From Temperatibacter sp965603205 (GTDB lineage Bacteria; Pseudomonadota; Alphaproteobacteria; Sphingomonadales; Kordiimonadaceae), in contig CBFDCC010000005.1 in the NCBI GenBank assembly GCA_965603205.1, positions 124,001-188,000 on the forward strand: 64,000 nt of DNA, read 5' to 3'. The translations under genes and the position numbers were made by a program. Positions 16,863 through 25,184 of the stretch are shown piece after piece; within the stretch, counting starts at the first letter, position 1; each line of letters starts with the position of its first letter. Below the pieces are notes generated by a model. It saw only the letters and a program-made list of their open reading frames with translations. It was not told where the DNA came from and did not search any database.

Positions 16863-18317
16863 CTACTTCTTTAGCTCTCTGGCCATATTATTACGCAAGG
16901 TTTTGCCATATGGCGGCACGATACCTAGTATCCTGCCAATGGGTAATTTCCCGTGCCGTACAACAGATTTATGGTGGCTAAATTCCTTAAAACCATCAAC
17001 ACCATGATAACGGCCGATACCGCTATTACCGACACCGCCAAACGGTACAGTTTCATGAGCTCCATGCCACAGCGCGTCATTAATAGTAACACCACCAGAG
17101 GTCGTATTATTTAGCACCTTGCCCTCTTCTATTTTATCTGAACCAAAATAGTATATAGCCAACGGGCGCTCGTGATCATTCACATAATCAATGACATCTT
17201 CAAAGTTTTCATATCCACGCACGGCTAGTATGGGGCCAAATATTTCTTCCTGCATAATCTTCATATCATCTGACACGTCGGCGATGATAGCTGGCGGCAT
17301 TTTATTAGCTTTATTAGGTTGTTCACCAAAATTTTCCGTCGCGGGATTAATGATCTGCACATCACCGCCCTTATCAATAGCATCGGCGTAATAACCCGTT
17401 AGGCGCTCCCTATGGCGTGATGATATAATAGCAGTGTAATCATCATTCATCACTAGTGAGGGATACATTTTTGATACTTGCTTGGTGTATATCTCTATGA
17501 ATTCTTTAACTTTTTCAGCTGGGATATTGATATAATCTGGAGCCAGACAAATTTGACCTGCATTCATTAATTTGAACGTGGCGACGCGCTCTGCCACCGT
17601 CTGTAAATCAGCAGTACGACTGACAATCACAGGCGACTTACCACCAAGTTCTAACGTTACTGGTGTTAGGTTTTCACTCGCTGCCCGCATTATGAGCTTG
17701 CCGACCACAGGGGCGCCAGTGAACATCAGATGGTTCCACCTCTGGCTTGAAAATGCCTGTGACACCTCAACGCCGCCATTATAAACTGCCACAACAGTTT
17801 CATCGAATGCTTCGCCAAATACTTTAGCAAATAAAGCTGAAGTTTTCGGTGTATGCTCTGATGGCTTTATAACAACGCGGTTACCCGCGGCTAACATTTG
17901 CGCCAGCGGTACAAACACCATAGTCAGAGGGAAATTCCACGGCGTAATCAGGCCAACAACCCCTTTAGGCTGAAACTGCACTTCGGCCTTAGCACCAAGA
18001 AAACCTAGTGGAAATGGCAGTGATCGCTTATCGGCTTTCATCCATTTCTTAACATTGTCGATGGCATGCTTAAGCGCGTGCTTAGACCCAACTATATCAG
18101 CAAATAGTGTAGTATCAGCTGAGCGATGGGTGAAATCATCCGATATGCTCTTCGTGAATGCTTCTTGGTTATCTAGCAGGATATTTAACGCACGCTTTAA
18201 TCGACTAATGCGTACTTCAGCGCTAACGAACCCCTCATTAAGATATGATTGGCGTTGCTTCTCTACAATAGCAGATATGGCTTGAAAATCTTTTCCGTCA
18301 GTAAGGCTGCCATCCAT
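16863..18317 (-). CDS. Coniferyl aldehyde dehydrogenase-type ALDH
   Basis: 484 residues of the aldehyde dehydrogenase superfamily. The NAD site is 'VGLITPWNFPLTMVF', the general base Glu is in 'VTLELGGKSPVIV' and the catalytic Cys in 'NAGQICLAPDY'. The sequence pattern, including the C-terminal 'GNSGIGRYHGVDGFKEFSHH', is that of the coniferyl-aldehyde/fatty-aldehyde branch. It oxidises an aromatic or fatty aldehyde to the acid. The ATG has a GGAGAG site and lies 21 bases after pdxH, so the two share a transcript. In the lipid setting a fatty aldehyde substrate is as plausible as a lignin-derived one. Confidence 0.85.
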   Translation of the reverse strand: MDGSLTDGKDFQAISAIVEKQRQSYLNEGFVSAEVRISRLKRALNILLDNQEAFTKSISDDFTHRSADTTLFADIVGSKHALKHAIDNVKKWMKADKRSLPFPLGFLGAKAEVQFQPKGVVGLITPWNFPLTMVFVPLAQMLAAGNRVVIKPSEHTPKTSALFAKVFGEAFDETVVAVYNGGVEVSQAFSSQRWNHLMFTGAPVVGKLIMRAASENLTPVTLELGGKSPVIVSRTADLQTVAERVATFKLMNAGQICLAPDYINIPAEKVKEFIEIYTKQVSKMYPSLVMNDDYTAIISSRHRERLTGYYADAIDKGGDVQIINPATENFGEQPNKANKMPPAIIADVSDDMKIMQEEIFGPILAVRGYENFEDVIDYVNDHERPLAIYYFGSDKIEEGKVLNNTTSGGVTINDALWHGAHETVPFGGVGNSGIGRYHGVDGFKEFSHHKSVVRHGKLPIGRILGIVPPYGKTLRNNMARELKK

Positions 18318-18338
18318 AATAGTCTCTCCATATATTAC

Positions 18339-18935
18339 TTAAGGAAATAACTCTTTCATTTCCCAATTAGATTTATCATCATTTAAAGTATACTGATGGC
18401 GCTCATGCAATCTAAATTGACGATCCGTCCAAAATTCAAACTGTTTTGGTTTAACGCGAAACCCTGACCAATGTGGTGGTCGCGGCACGTTCGTTAGACC
18501 ATATTTAGCCGTATATTTAGCAATTTCAGTCTCAAATTCAAATCGCCCGCCCATCTCCTCGGACTGTCTAGACGCCCATGCGCCAATGCGACTCGCCTTG
18601 TGACGGGAATTAAAATAATCATCAGCCTCTTGCTCTGTGACGGTTTCCACATCACCAACGATACGTACTTGTCGGTCTAAACTTTTCCAGTGGAATAGCA
18701 AAGCAGCATTGGGGTTTTCTATCAATTCCATGCCTTTTTGGCTTTTAAAATTGGTATAAAATACAAAGCCACGTTCATCCCATGCCTTCATCAACACCAT
18801 ACGTACACTAGGAATACCATCAGCCGTCGTTGTCGCAACGGCAACAGCATTAGGATTATTAAGCTCTTTTACCTCAGCCTCTTTAAACCAACGACCAAAA
18901 CGATCAAATGGCTCATTTAAAGTCAAAATTTTCAT
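18339..18935 (-). CDS. pdxH: Pyridoxamine 5'-phosphate oxidase
   Basis: 198 residues, typical for PdxH. 'NAVAVATTTADGIPSVRMVL' and 'GFVFYTNFKSQKGMEL' are FMN-binding stretches, 'ASRIGAWASRQSE' contains the SxQS-type motif and 'FEFWTDRQFRLHERHQY' leads to the C-terminus. It makes pyridoxal phosphate from pyridoxine or pyridoxamine phosphate using FMN and oxygen. In many alphaproteobacteria pdxH is divergent from a DnaJ-like gene followed by fabI and aroC, exactly as here. The 170-base gap to the DnaJ-like gene should contain both promoters. Confidence 0.93.
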   Translation of the reverse strand: MKILTLNEPFDRFGRWFKEAEVKELNNPNAVAVATTTADGIPSVRMVLMKAWDERGFVFYTNFKSQKGMELIENPNAALLFHWKSLDRQVRIVGDVETVTEQEADDYFNSRHKASRIGAWASRQSEEMGGRFEFETEIAKYTAKYGLTNVPRPPHWSGFRVKPKQFEFWTDRQFRLHERHQYTLNDDKSNWEMKELFP

Positions 18936-19105
18936 AAAACATTATTCCAATTTATTTTGTCTACTTCTATCATTAGGCTATAGTGTAAAATCAGAATGAC
19001 TGATATGTAAAATTATTAATTAAAATTGTAGTTAATACCTTCCCTCCTTAGTCTTTGAACGGTATACAGCATTCGAAGATGTGAATTTTAAAGAGTAACT
19101 ACCTT

Positions 19106-20092
19106 ATGCGCAATTTATATAAAACCTTGGGCGTTAATATCCGGACTTCGCAAGATGATATAAAAAAAGCATATCGCAAACTTGCCAAAGACCTGCACCC
19201 TGACCTCAACATGGGTAATGATAAGATTGCTGAGCGCTTTAAAGAAGTGTCAGCGGCGTACTCAATTTTGAGCGATGATGCTCAGCGCAGCAAATACGAC
19301 CGCGGTGAAATTGATGAAAATGGTGCCAACCGCCCTAGAGGCTTTAATAAAAGTAACGCAAATTCAAGTGGCTATGGCAATGCTGGTTCGTCCTCATTTT
19401 ATGGAAAATATGACGGCACGACTAGTGAAACAACAGATGATACAAATGCTTTTGGTTTTGATTTCACTGATAGTGAAGATCAATTTTCTGAATTTTTTGG
19501 TAGCAAGAAAAAAAAAGAACCAAAAGAAAAGCGTTCCTCTATCTTCCGCCGCCCAAAACGCAAAGGGCTGGATATTGCCTATGAAGTTACAGTCGGCTTT
19601 GAAGAGGCGGTAACGGGCAGCACGCGAAGATTAACGCTTAATGACGGCAGGTCTGTTGATATTAAAATTCCACTTGGTATTCGTGATGGGCAAGTTATCC
19701 GCCTTAACGGCCAAGGAGGCCCTGGTATTGCAGGTGGTGACAAAGGTGACGCGCTGGTAGAAATTCGTGTTGCTGAGCACCCTATTTATAAGCGAGATGG
19801 TAACGATATTTACATGCGTGTACCTATATCTTTAGATGAAGCAGTACTTGGTTGCGACATAGAAGTCCCTACGCCACATGGTAGATTAACAGTTAGGGTT
19901 CCCCGCGGCACCTCAACTGGAAAAAGCCTACGACTAAAGGGCAAAGGCGTACGTAAAAAAGGTAGTGAGGGTAATATGTATATGAACCTCGAGGTTATGC
20001 TGCCTAAAACCCGTGATGTCGAGCTTGAAAAACTGATCAAGGATTGGTCAGGCGGCGATGGGCCTGCACTGCGTAAAAAATCTGGTATTTAA
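19106..20092 (+). CDS. DnaJ-class (CbpA-like) co-chaperone
   Basis: 328 residues. An N-terminal J domain (residues 1-65) carries the HPD signature at 31-33 in 'KDLHPDLNM'. A Gly/Ser/Asn-rich and charged linker (about 75-150) follows, then the two C-terminal peptide-binding beta domains ('GLDIAYEVTVGFEEAVTGST', 'VRVPRGTSTGKSLRLKGKGV'). The zinc-finger region of full DnaJ is missing, so it is CbpA-like. It stimulates DnaK ATPase and delivers clients. It starts a plus-strand run with a BrkB-like membrane protein, fabI and aroC. Confidence 0.9.
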   Translation: MRNLYKTLGVNIRTSQDDIKKAYRKLAKDLHPDLNMGNDKIAERFKEVSAAYSILSDDAQRSKYDRGEIDENGANRPRGFNKSNANSSGYGNAGSSSFYGKYDGTTSETTDDTNAFGFDFTDSEDQFSEFFGSKKKKEPKEKRSSIFRRPKRKGLDIAYEVTVGFEEAVTGSTRRLTLNDGRSVDIKIPLGIRDGQVIRLNGQGGPGIAGGDKGDALVEIRVAEHPIYKRDGNDIYMRVPISLDEAVLGCDIEVPTPHGRLTVRVPRGTSTGKSLRLKGKGVRKKGSEGNMYMNLEVMLPKTRDVELEKLIKDWSGGDGPALRKKSGI

Positions 20093-20165
20093 CGATTAAG
20101 TCAACAGAATATGTTTCATCACTTTGGTTTTATGGTTAGGGTAGTTCCAGAACAAGGGTGATTTA

Positions 20166-21044
20166 ATGGATATCATTGATAAAAAATTTAACAACCATAC
20201 TATGCAGCTAATCATAAAAGCAGTGAAAAGATTTGCTCATAATGACGGCATGGCATCCGCTGGTAATATGGCGTTCCTTGCCATGCTCTCTATTTTTCCT
20301 TTTGTCATTAGTCTAATTTCATTATCAGGGTACTTTGGACAGACTGAGCGCGGATTAGAAGGCATTCAGTTCGCTTTTTCCATCTTGCCATCAGAAGTAT
20401 CAAGCGTGTTATCTGGCCCTATACAAGGTGTAATTAAAAACACCCGCGGTGATATTCTAACTTTTTCATTTCTTATCGCTATCTGGGTTTCAGCCAACGG
20501 TGTAGAGGCTTCAAGGCATTCCATTATAAAAGCTTTTGGTAAAGAGCACACCCATGCGGCATGGAAAAGACGATTAGAAAGCTTGATTGTTGTAATCTGC
20601 GCTGCGATTCTCGTTATTAGTAGCATGTCTATACTGGTTATAGGCCCTGCCATCATCAAGGCTATTACTAGCCTATTTCCAGATATTATAACAGGACAGG
20701 TTAATGCATTATGGGCCATACTACGTCTATTCATTAGCCCTGCTTTATTACTTGCTGGTTTATATGGTGTCTTTTTTGCCTTAACGCCGCGCAGTGTAAT
20801 AAAACCCGTCAGATTCCCAGGAGCCGTTTTGACGCTGATTTTCCTACTAGCCACAGGGAAAGGCCTATCTGTCTATTTGCAATATGCTGGAAGCTATGAT
20901 GTGACGTATGGATCACTGGCTGGTGTTGTTATAACGCAGCTATTCTGCTTTATCGTCAGTATTGGTTTTATTTTAGGCGCAAATTTAAATGCGGTATGGA
21001 CTGAGCAAAAGTCTAATTCCAATTCAAATCCTAAAATCTTATGA
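20166..21044 (+). CDS. YihY/BrkB-family inner-membrane protein
   Basis: 292 residues with about six transmembrane segments. The family hallmark is the N-terminal 'GMASAGNMAFLAMLSIFPFV' (usually A..l.yf.l.slfPl), followed by later segments such as 'YGSLAGVVITQLFCFIVSIG' and 'FILGANLNAVW'. The family was once called ribonuclease BN by mistake, and its function as a transporter or flippase-like protein is unproven. It stands between the DnaJ-like gene and fabI, a common alphaproteobacterial order. Start ATG with an AAGGGTG site. Confidence 0.87.
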   Translation: MDIIDKKFNNHTMQLIIKAVKRFAHNDGMASAGNMAFLAMLSIFPFVISLISLSGYFGQTERGLEGIQFAFSILPSEVSSVLSGPIQGVIKNTRGDILTFSFLIAIWVSANGVEASRHSIIKAFGKEHTHAAWKRRLESLIVVICAAILVISSMSILVIGPAIIKAITSLFPDIITGQVNALWAILRLFISPALLLAGLYGVFFALTPRSVIKPVRFPGAVLTLIFLLATGKGLSVYLQYAGSYDVTYGSLAGVVITQLFCFIVSIGFILGANLNAVWTEQKSNSNSNPKIL

Positions 21045-21171
21045 GAGATAAAACCGTAAGGACCTAGAAACATTGACGAAATGCCTAGTTTATGCCAAAA
21101 GTAGACTTGAATAAAAAGCATAAATTCAAAAGATAAAAATCTGTATTGATATAGAAGCAAAAGGGAATCTC

Positions 21172-21984
21172 ATGAATAAATTAATGGAAGGCAAGCGCGG
21201 CCTAATTATGGGCGTGGCAAATGACCGTTCTATGGCTTGGGGCATTGCTAAAGCTTGCGCCGATGAAGGGGCAGAACTTTGCTTTTCCTATCAAGGTGAT
21301 TCACTTAAAAAACGCGTTACACCGCTGGCTGAGAGCATTGGTTCTGATTTCCTTGTGGAATGCGATGTGTCTAACGAAGCATCAATCGACGCCTTATTTG
21401 CTGAAATTGAAAAGAAATGGGGCAAAATTGATTTTGTTCTGCACGCGATTGGTTATTCTGATAAGTCAGAGCTACGTGGTCGTTATGTAGACACAAGCCT
21501 TGATAATTTCCTTATGACCATGAATATCTCCGCCTTTAGTTTTGTGTCCGTGGCTAAACGCGCTGAAAAGCTTATGTCTGAAGGTGGCTCACTGCTTACC
21601 CTAACCTATTATGGTGCTGAGAAAGTAATGCCGCATTATAACGTTATGGGCGTTGCTAAGGCCGCACTAGAATGTAGCACACGTTATATGGCCCGCGATC
21701 TTGGTGTAGACGGCATCCGCGTCAATGCGATCTCTGCTGGTCCTATGAAGACATTGGCGGCAAGCGGCGTTGGCGATTTCCGTATGCTACTGAAATATAA
21801 CGAGCGCAATGCACCGCTGAAGAGAAATATCACGCTTGATGATGTCTCTAAGGCTGGTCTTTATATGCTTTCTGACATGTCGTCTGGGGTCACAGGTGAA
21901 ATCCACTATGTAGATGCTGGCTTTAACGTCACATGTATGCCGACAAACGAAGACGATATGAAGACTCTTTTAAGCAATATGTAA
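21172..21984 (+). CDS. fabI: Enoyl-ACP reductase (NADH)
   Basis: 270 residues. The nucleotide site is 'GLIMGVANDRSMAWGIAKA', and the catalytic set Tyr146, Tyr156 and Lys163 lies in 'LTYYGAEKVMPHYNVMGVAK', the same numbering as the E. coli enzyme. FabI performs the last reduction in each fatty-acid elongation round and is the target of triclosan and diazaborine. It is followed by aroC at 33 bases, and both are expected on one transcript. The ATG has a GGGAA site. This is the FASII gene retained in the window, while fabH is missing from its usual place. Confidence 0.96.
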   Translation: MNKLMEGKRGLIMGVANDRSMAWGIAKACADEGAELCFSYQGDSLKKRVTPLAESIGSDFLVECDVSNEASIDALFAEIEKKWGKIDFVLHAIGYSDKSELRGRYVDTSLDNFLMTMNISAFSFVSVAKRAEKLMSEGGSLLTLTYYGAEKVMPHYNVMGVAKAALECSTRYMARDLGVDGIRVNAISAGPMKTLAASGVGDFRMLLKYNERNAPLKRNITLDDVSKAGLYMLSDMSSGVTGEIHYVDAGFNVTCMPTNEDDMKTLLSNM

Positions 21985-22017
21985 GCTTGAGCTTTTGATA
22001 AACTGATTGGAACTGCT

Positions 22018-23091
22018 ATGTCCGTGAACACGTTTGGACGCCTATTTCGTTTTACCACTTGGGGTGAGAGCCATGGGCCTGCCCTTGGCGCTACTGTTGA
22101 CGGCGTGCCGCCGGGGCTGGAAATTGACGAGGCTTTCATTCAGCAGTTTCTCAACAAGCGCAAACCGGGCCAAAGCAAATATACCACGCAGCGTCGTGAG
22201 GCCGATCTTGTTAAGATACTCTCGGGTGTTTTCGAAGGCAAAACTACAGGCACCCCCGTTCAGTTAATGATCGAAAATACTGATCAACGCTCAAAGGACT
22301 ACGGCAATATAGCCGATACTTATCGTCCGGGTCACGCTGATTATACCTATAACGCTAAATATGGTTTCCGCGATTATCGTGGTGGCGGCAGATCAAGTGC
22401 GCGCGAAACTGCGGCTCGTGTTGCAGCGGCTGGCCTTGCACGCAAAGCATTAGGTGACTGTATTATCATTCGCGGTGCCATGGTTCAGATGGGTAATACC
22501 AAGGTCGACCGTAGCGATTGGAATTGGGATGAAGTTAATAATAATCCATTTTTCTGCCCTAGCGCTAAAACAGCAGCCATCTGGGCTGATGAGCTAGATG
22601 CCATTCGCAAAAGTGGCAGCAGCATTGGTGCAGTTGTTGAAGTTGTGGCTAGCGGCGTCCCCGCTGGTTGGGGTGCACCTGTATACGGCAAACTAGACGT
22701 AGACCTAGCAGCCGCAATGATGAGCATTAACGCAGTTAAAGGCGTAGAAATTGGCGAAGGCATGAATGCAGCCTGCTTATCAGGTGAAGAAAATGCTGAC
22801 GAAATGATCCCCGGCCCAGACGGAAATCCCGAGTTTTTAGCCAATCACGCTGGCGGTATCTTAGGTGGTATCTCATCGGGGCAAGATATCGTATGCCGAT
22901 TTGCTGTTAAGCCAACAAGCTCAATCTTAACACCGCGTAAATCAGTAACAGCTGATGGCGATGCTATTGATGTTGTGACCAAGGGCCGCCATGACCCATG
23001 CGTTGGCATTCGCGGCGTCCCCGTGGGTGAAGCTATGATGGCGCTCGTACTCGCCGACCATATGATGCTACATCGCGCCCAGTGTGGCTAG
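22018..23091 (+). CDS. aroC: Chorismate synthase
   Basis: 357 residues, full length. 'TTWGESHGPALGATVDGVPP' at the N-terminus, 'GFRDYRGGGRSSARETAARV' in the middle and 'GRHDPCVGIRGVPVGEAMMA' near the end are the three chorismate synthase signatures, with the active-site histidines. It converts EPSP to chorismate with reduced FMN. Its last 24 bases overlap the 3' end of the convergent RumA-type methyltransferase gene, so no terminator can lie between them and transcripts from both strands must run into each other. Confidence 0.96.
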   Translation: MSVNTFGRLFRFTTWGESHGPALGATVDGVPPGLEIDEAFIQQFLNKRKPGQSKYTTQRREADLVKILSGVFEGKTTGTPVQLMIENTDQRSKDYGNIADTYRPGHADYTYNAKYGFRDYRGGGRSSARETAARVAAAGLARKALGDCIIIRGAMVQMGNTKVDRSDWNWDEVNNNPFFCPSAKTAAIWADELDAIRKSGSSIGAVVEVVASGVPAGWGAPVYGKLDVDLAAAMMSINAVKGVEIGEGMNAACLSGEENADEMIPGPDGNPEFLANHAGGILGGISSGQDIVCRFAVKPTSSILTPRKSVTADGDAIDVVTKGRHDPCVGIRGVPVGEAMMALVLADHMMLHRAQCG

Positions 23092-24423
23092 GGGTTTTTC
23101 TGTCTTCGTTTCAGTCTTTTTAAACACACCAACAAGTTCCACATGTGGGCTCCACAAAAACTGATCCACAGGCACAACTTTGTCTAATGTGTAACCACCA
23201 TCCACCAGAATACGCGCGTCACGACTGAATGTATTGGGATTACAAGATACTGCCACAACAGTCGTTGCATTTGATTTTGCTATCTCTTCGGCCTGATCCT
23301 TTGCACCAGCGCGTGGTGGGTCAAATACAATAGCGTCAAAGGCTGATAATTCCTTAGTCGTCAGCGGCCTGCGGAATAGATCGCGGTGCTTGGTGATGAT
23401 TTGCTTTAGGCCCACGGCCTTATCTGATCCATACTTTAACGCATCAATAGCCCCTTGCGCGCCCTCGACTGCTAGAACTTGTGATGATTTAGCAAGTGGA
23501 AAAGTGAATGTGCCAATACCTGAGAATAAATCGACCACTCTCTTTGATCCTGCACATGCTGCAACAATCTCACCAACAATGGCATCTTCACCCTCTTTTG
23601 TCGCTTGAATGAAGGAAGCTGGCGGCAAAGGTACATAAGTGCCGCTAAGGTCCATAATAGCTTCACGCCTGATAATCACAGGGTCCATGAAACCATCATC
23701 TTGCCAATGAATAGCTGCAATATCGTGTTTATCGGCAAATTCAGCCCACTCAACACGGTGATCTAGCGATAGCTTCATTGGCACATCAATTAATAAGTCT
23801 ACGCCCGTAGCCGTTAGCGTCGCATGAACTGTACCAGCGGCTCTGTCGCCAAGTGTCGTCGTAAGTATTTGTTTTAGTGGTGCAAATAGCGATGTAATAG
23901 CCTCATGAGCCACAGGACATTCAGTCATCGGCACCACTTGATGGCTGCCACTGGCATTAAAGCCGAATACCAAACCACCAGCCGTTTTCAACACCTTAAA
24001 GGCCACGCGTCGGCGTGACCCTACTGGGCTTAAAATTGGGTCAGTAACCAGATCACCATCAAAACCATGATGTGCAATTGCGGCAACGGCGCGAGATTTA
24101 ACCCATTTTTTATACATGTCGTCTGGCATCATTTGCAGTGAACAACCACCACATTTACCAAAGTGCTTGCACATACCCTCAGTGCGATCAGCACTTGGCG
24201 TGATAACTTCTACCAAATTAGCATAGGTACCATTACGGTCTTTTCTAGTGATTGATGCCTTAACGGTATCACCCGCCATGGTCATAGGCACATAAATAGG
24301 ACCATCAGGGCCTTCACCTATGCCATCACCCTGCGCACCAACGCTTGTGATCTCTATTTCTATGATCTCAAGTGCTTTTTTCTTTGATTTCGATTTTTTG
24401 TCACTACGACGAGCTCTAGCCAT
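23068..24423 (-). CDS. RumA/TrmA-type SAM-dependent RNA (uracil-5)-methyltransferase
   Basis: About 451 residues. After a Lys/Arg-rich N-terminus comes a TRAM domain ('SVGAQGDGIGEGPDGPIYVP'), a Cys cluster for a 4Fe-4S centre ('CKHFGKCGGCSLQ'), the SAM site 'VVDLFSGIGTFTFPLA', and the catalytic block 'DPPRAGAKDQ' with Cys in 'VAVSCNPNTFSRDA'. It should make m5U in 23S rRNA or tRNA. The frame reaches 24438, but the ATG at 24423 has a better-spaced GGAAC. It overlaps tlyA by 8 bases upstream and aroC by 24 bases at the 3' end. Confidence 0.88.
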   Translation of the reverse strand: MARARRSDKKSKSKKKALEIIEIEITSVGAQGDGIGEGPDGPIYVPMTMAGDTVKASITRKDRNGTYANLVEVITPSADRTEGMCKHFGKCGGCSLQMMPDDMYKKWVKSRAVAAIAHHGFDGDLVTDPILSPVGSRRRVAFKVLKTAGGLVFGFNASGSHQVVPMTECPVAHEAITSLFAPLKQILTTTLGDRAAGTVHATLTATGVDLLIDVPMKLSLDHRVEWAEFADKHDIAAIHWQDDGFMDPVIIRREAIMDLSGTYVPLPPASFIQATKEGEDAIVGEIVAACAGSKRVVDLFSGIGTFTFPLAKSSQVLAVEGAQGAIDALKYGSDKAVGLKQIITKHRDLFRRPLTTKELSAFDAIVFDPPRAGAKDQAEEIAKSNATTVVAVSCNPNTFSRDARILVDGGYTLDKVVPVDQFLWSPHVELVGVFKKTETKTEKPLATLGAM

Positions 24424-25162
24424 TTTCACGTTCCGCATATATTAAAAATTCAATATTACCTTCTGGGCCTTTTATCGGGCTTTCGGTAATGCCTACTACA
24501 GACCAGCCATCAAGACTGTTAACCCAATCTTCTATATCATCGCAAACGGCCTGATGAAGCGCTAGATCACGCACAACGCCGCCCTTACCCACATTGCCAC
24601 GCCCTACCTCAAACTGTGGCTTAATCAGCGCCGCCAGCTTAGCCCCAGGCTTTGTCAGTGCCATCGCCGCAGGTAAAACTGTTTTTAACGAGATAAAACT
24701 GGCATCACAAACCACAAGATCAATAGGGTCAGGGATCATCTCAGCCGTTAAATAACGTGCATTTGTCTTTTCCATCACGACGACGCGGTCGTCACTGCGT
24801 AATTTCCACGCCAACTGGCCGTGCCCGACATCAACAGAATAAACCTTCGCGGCTCCATTGGTTAGGGCCACATCGGTAAAACCACCTGTTGATGAACCAA
24901 CATCAATTACATGCCAGCCTGTTGGGTCTATATCAAATTGCTTAAAGGCTTTTTCTAGTTTTAGTCCACCGCGAGATACCCACTCATAACCCTTGCCGCG
25001 CACTTCAAGCGGTTGTTCTTCTTTAATTTGTTGACCTGCCTTAAGGATTTTTTGTTCACCAGTGAAGACGATACCCGCCATGATGACGGCCTGCGCTTTA
25101 GAGCGTGTCTCAACAAGGCCGCGATCCACAAGGGCTACATCTACTCTGATTTTTTTGGCCAT
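24416..25162 (-). CDS. tlyA: TlyA-family rRNA 2'-O-methyltransferase
   Basis: 248 residues. An N-terminal S4 RNA-binding domain ('IRVDVALVDRGLVETRSKAQ') is followed by a Rossmann methyltransferase domain with 'HVIDVGSSTGGFTDVALTNG' and the K-D-K-E type residues of FtsJ-like enzymes ('VVCDASFISLKTVLPA', 'ALIKPQFEVGRGNVGKGGVV'). TlyA methylates 16S and 23S rRNA at 2'-O positions, and in some bacteria this affects capreomycin sensitivity. It sits 22 bases after dxs and overlaps the RumA-type gene, the usual xseB-ispA-dxs-tlyA-rumA order. The ATG has an AAAGGATG site. Confidence 0.92.
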   Translation of the reverse strand: MAKKIRVDVALVDRGLVETRSKAQAVIMAGIVFTGEQKILKAGQQIKEEQPLEVRGKGYEWVSRGGLKLEKAFKQFDIDPTGWHVIDVGSSTGGFTDVALTNGAAKVYSVDVGHGQLAWKLRSDDRVVVMEKTNARYLTAEMIPDPIDLVVCDASFISLKTVLPAAMALTKPGAKLAALIKPQFEVGRGNVGKGGVVRDLALHQAVCDDIEDWVNSLDGWSVVGITESPIKGPEGNIEFLIYAERENG

Positions 25163-25184
25163 AAGACATCCTTTATCAGCTTAT

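Noticed and set aside
20366..20854. 162-codon open frame on the strand opposite the BrkB-like gene
   Set aside because: It lies entirely inside a well-supported gene, has no ribosome site or family pattern, and reads as a reverse-strand shadow.
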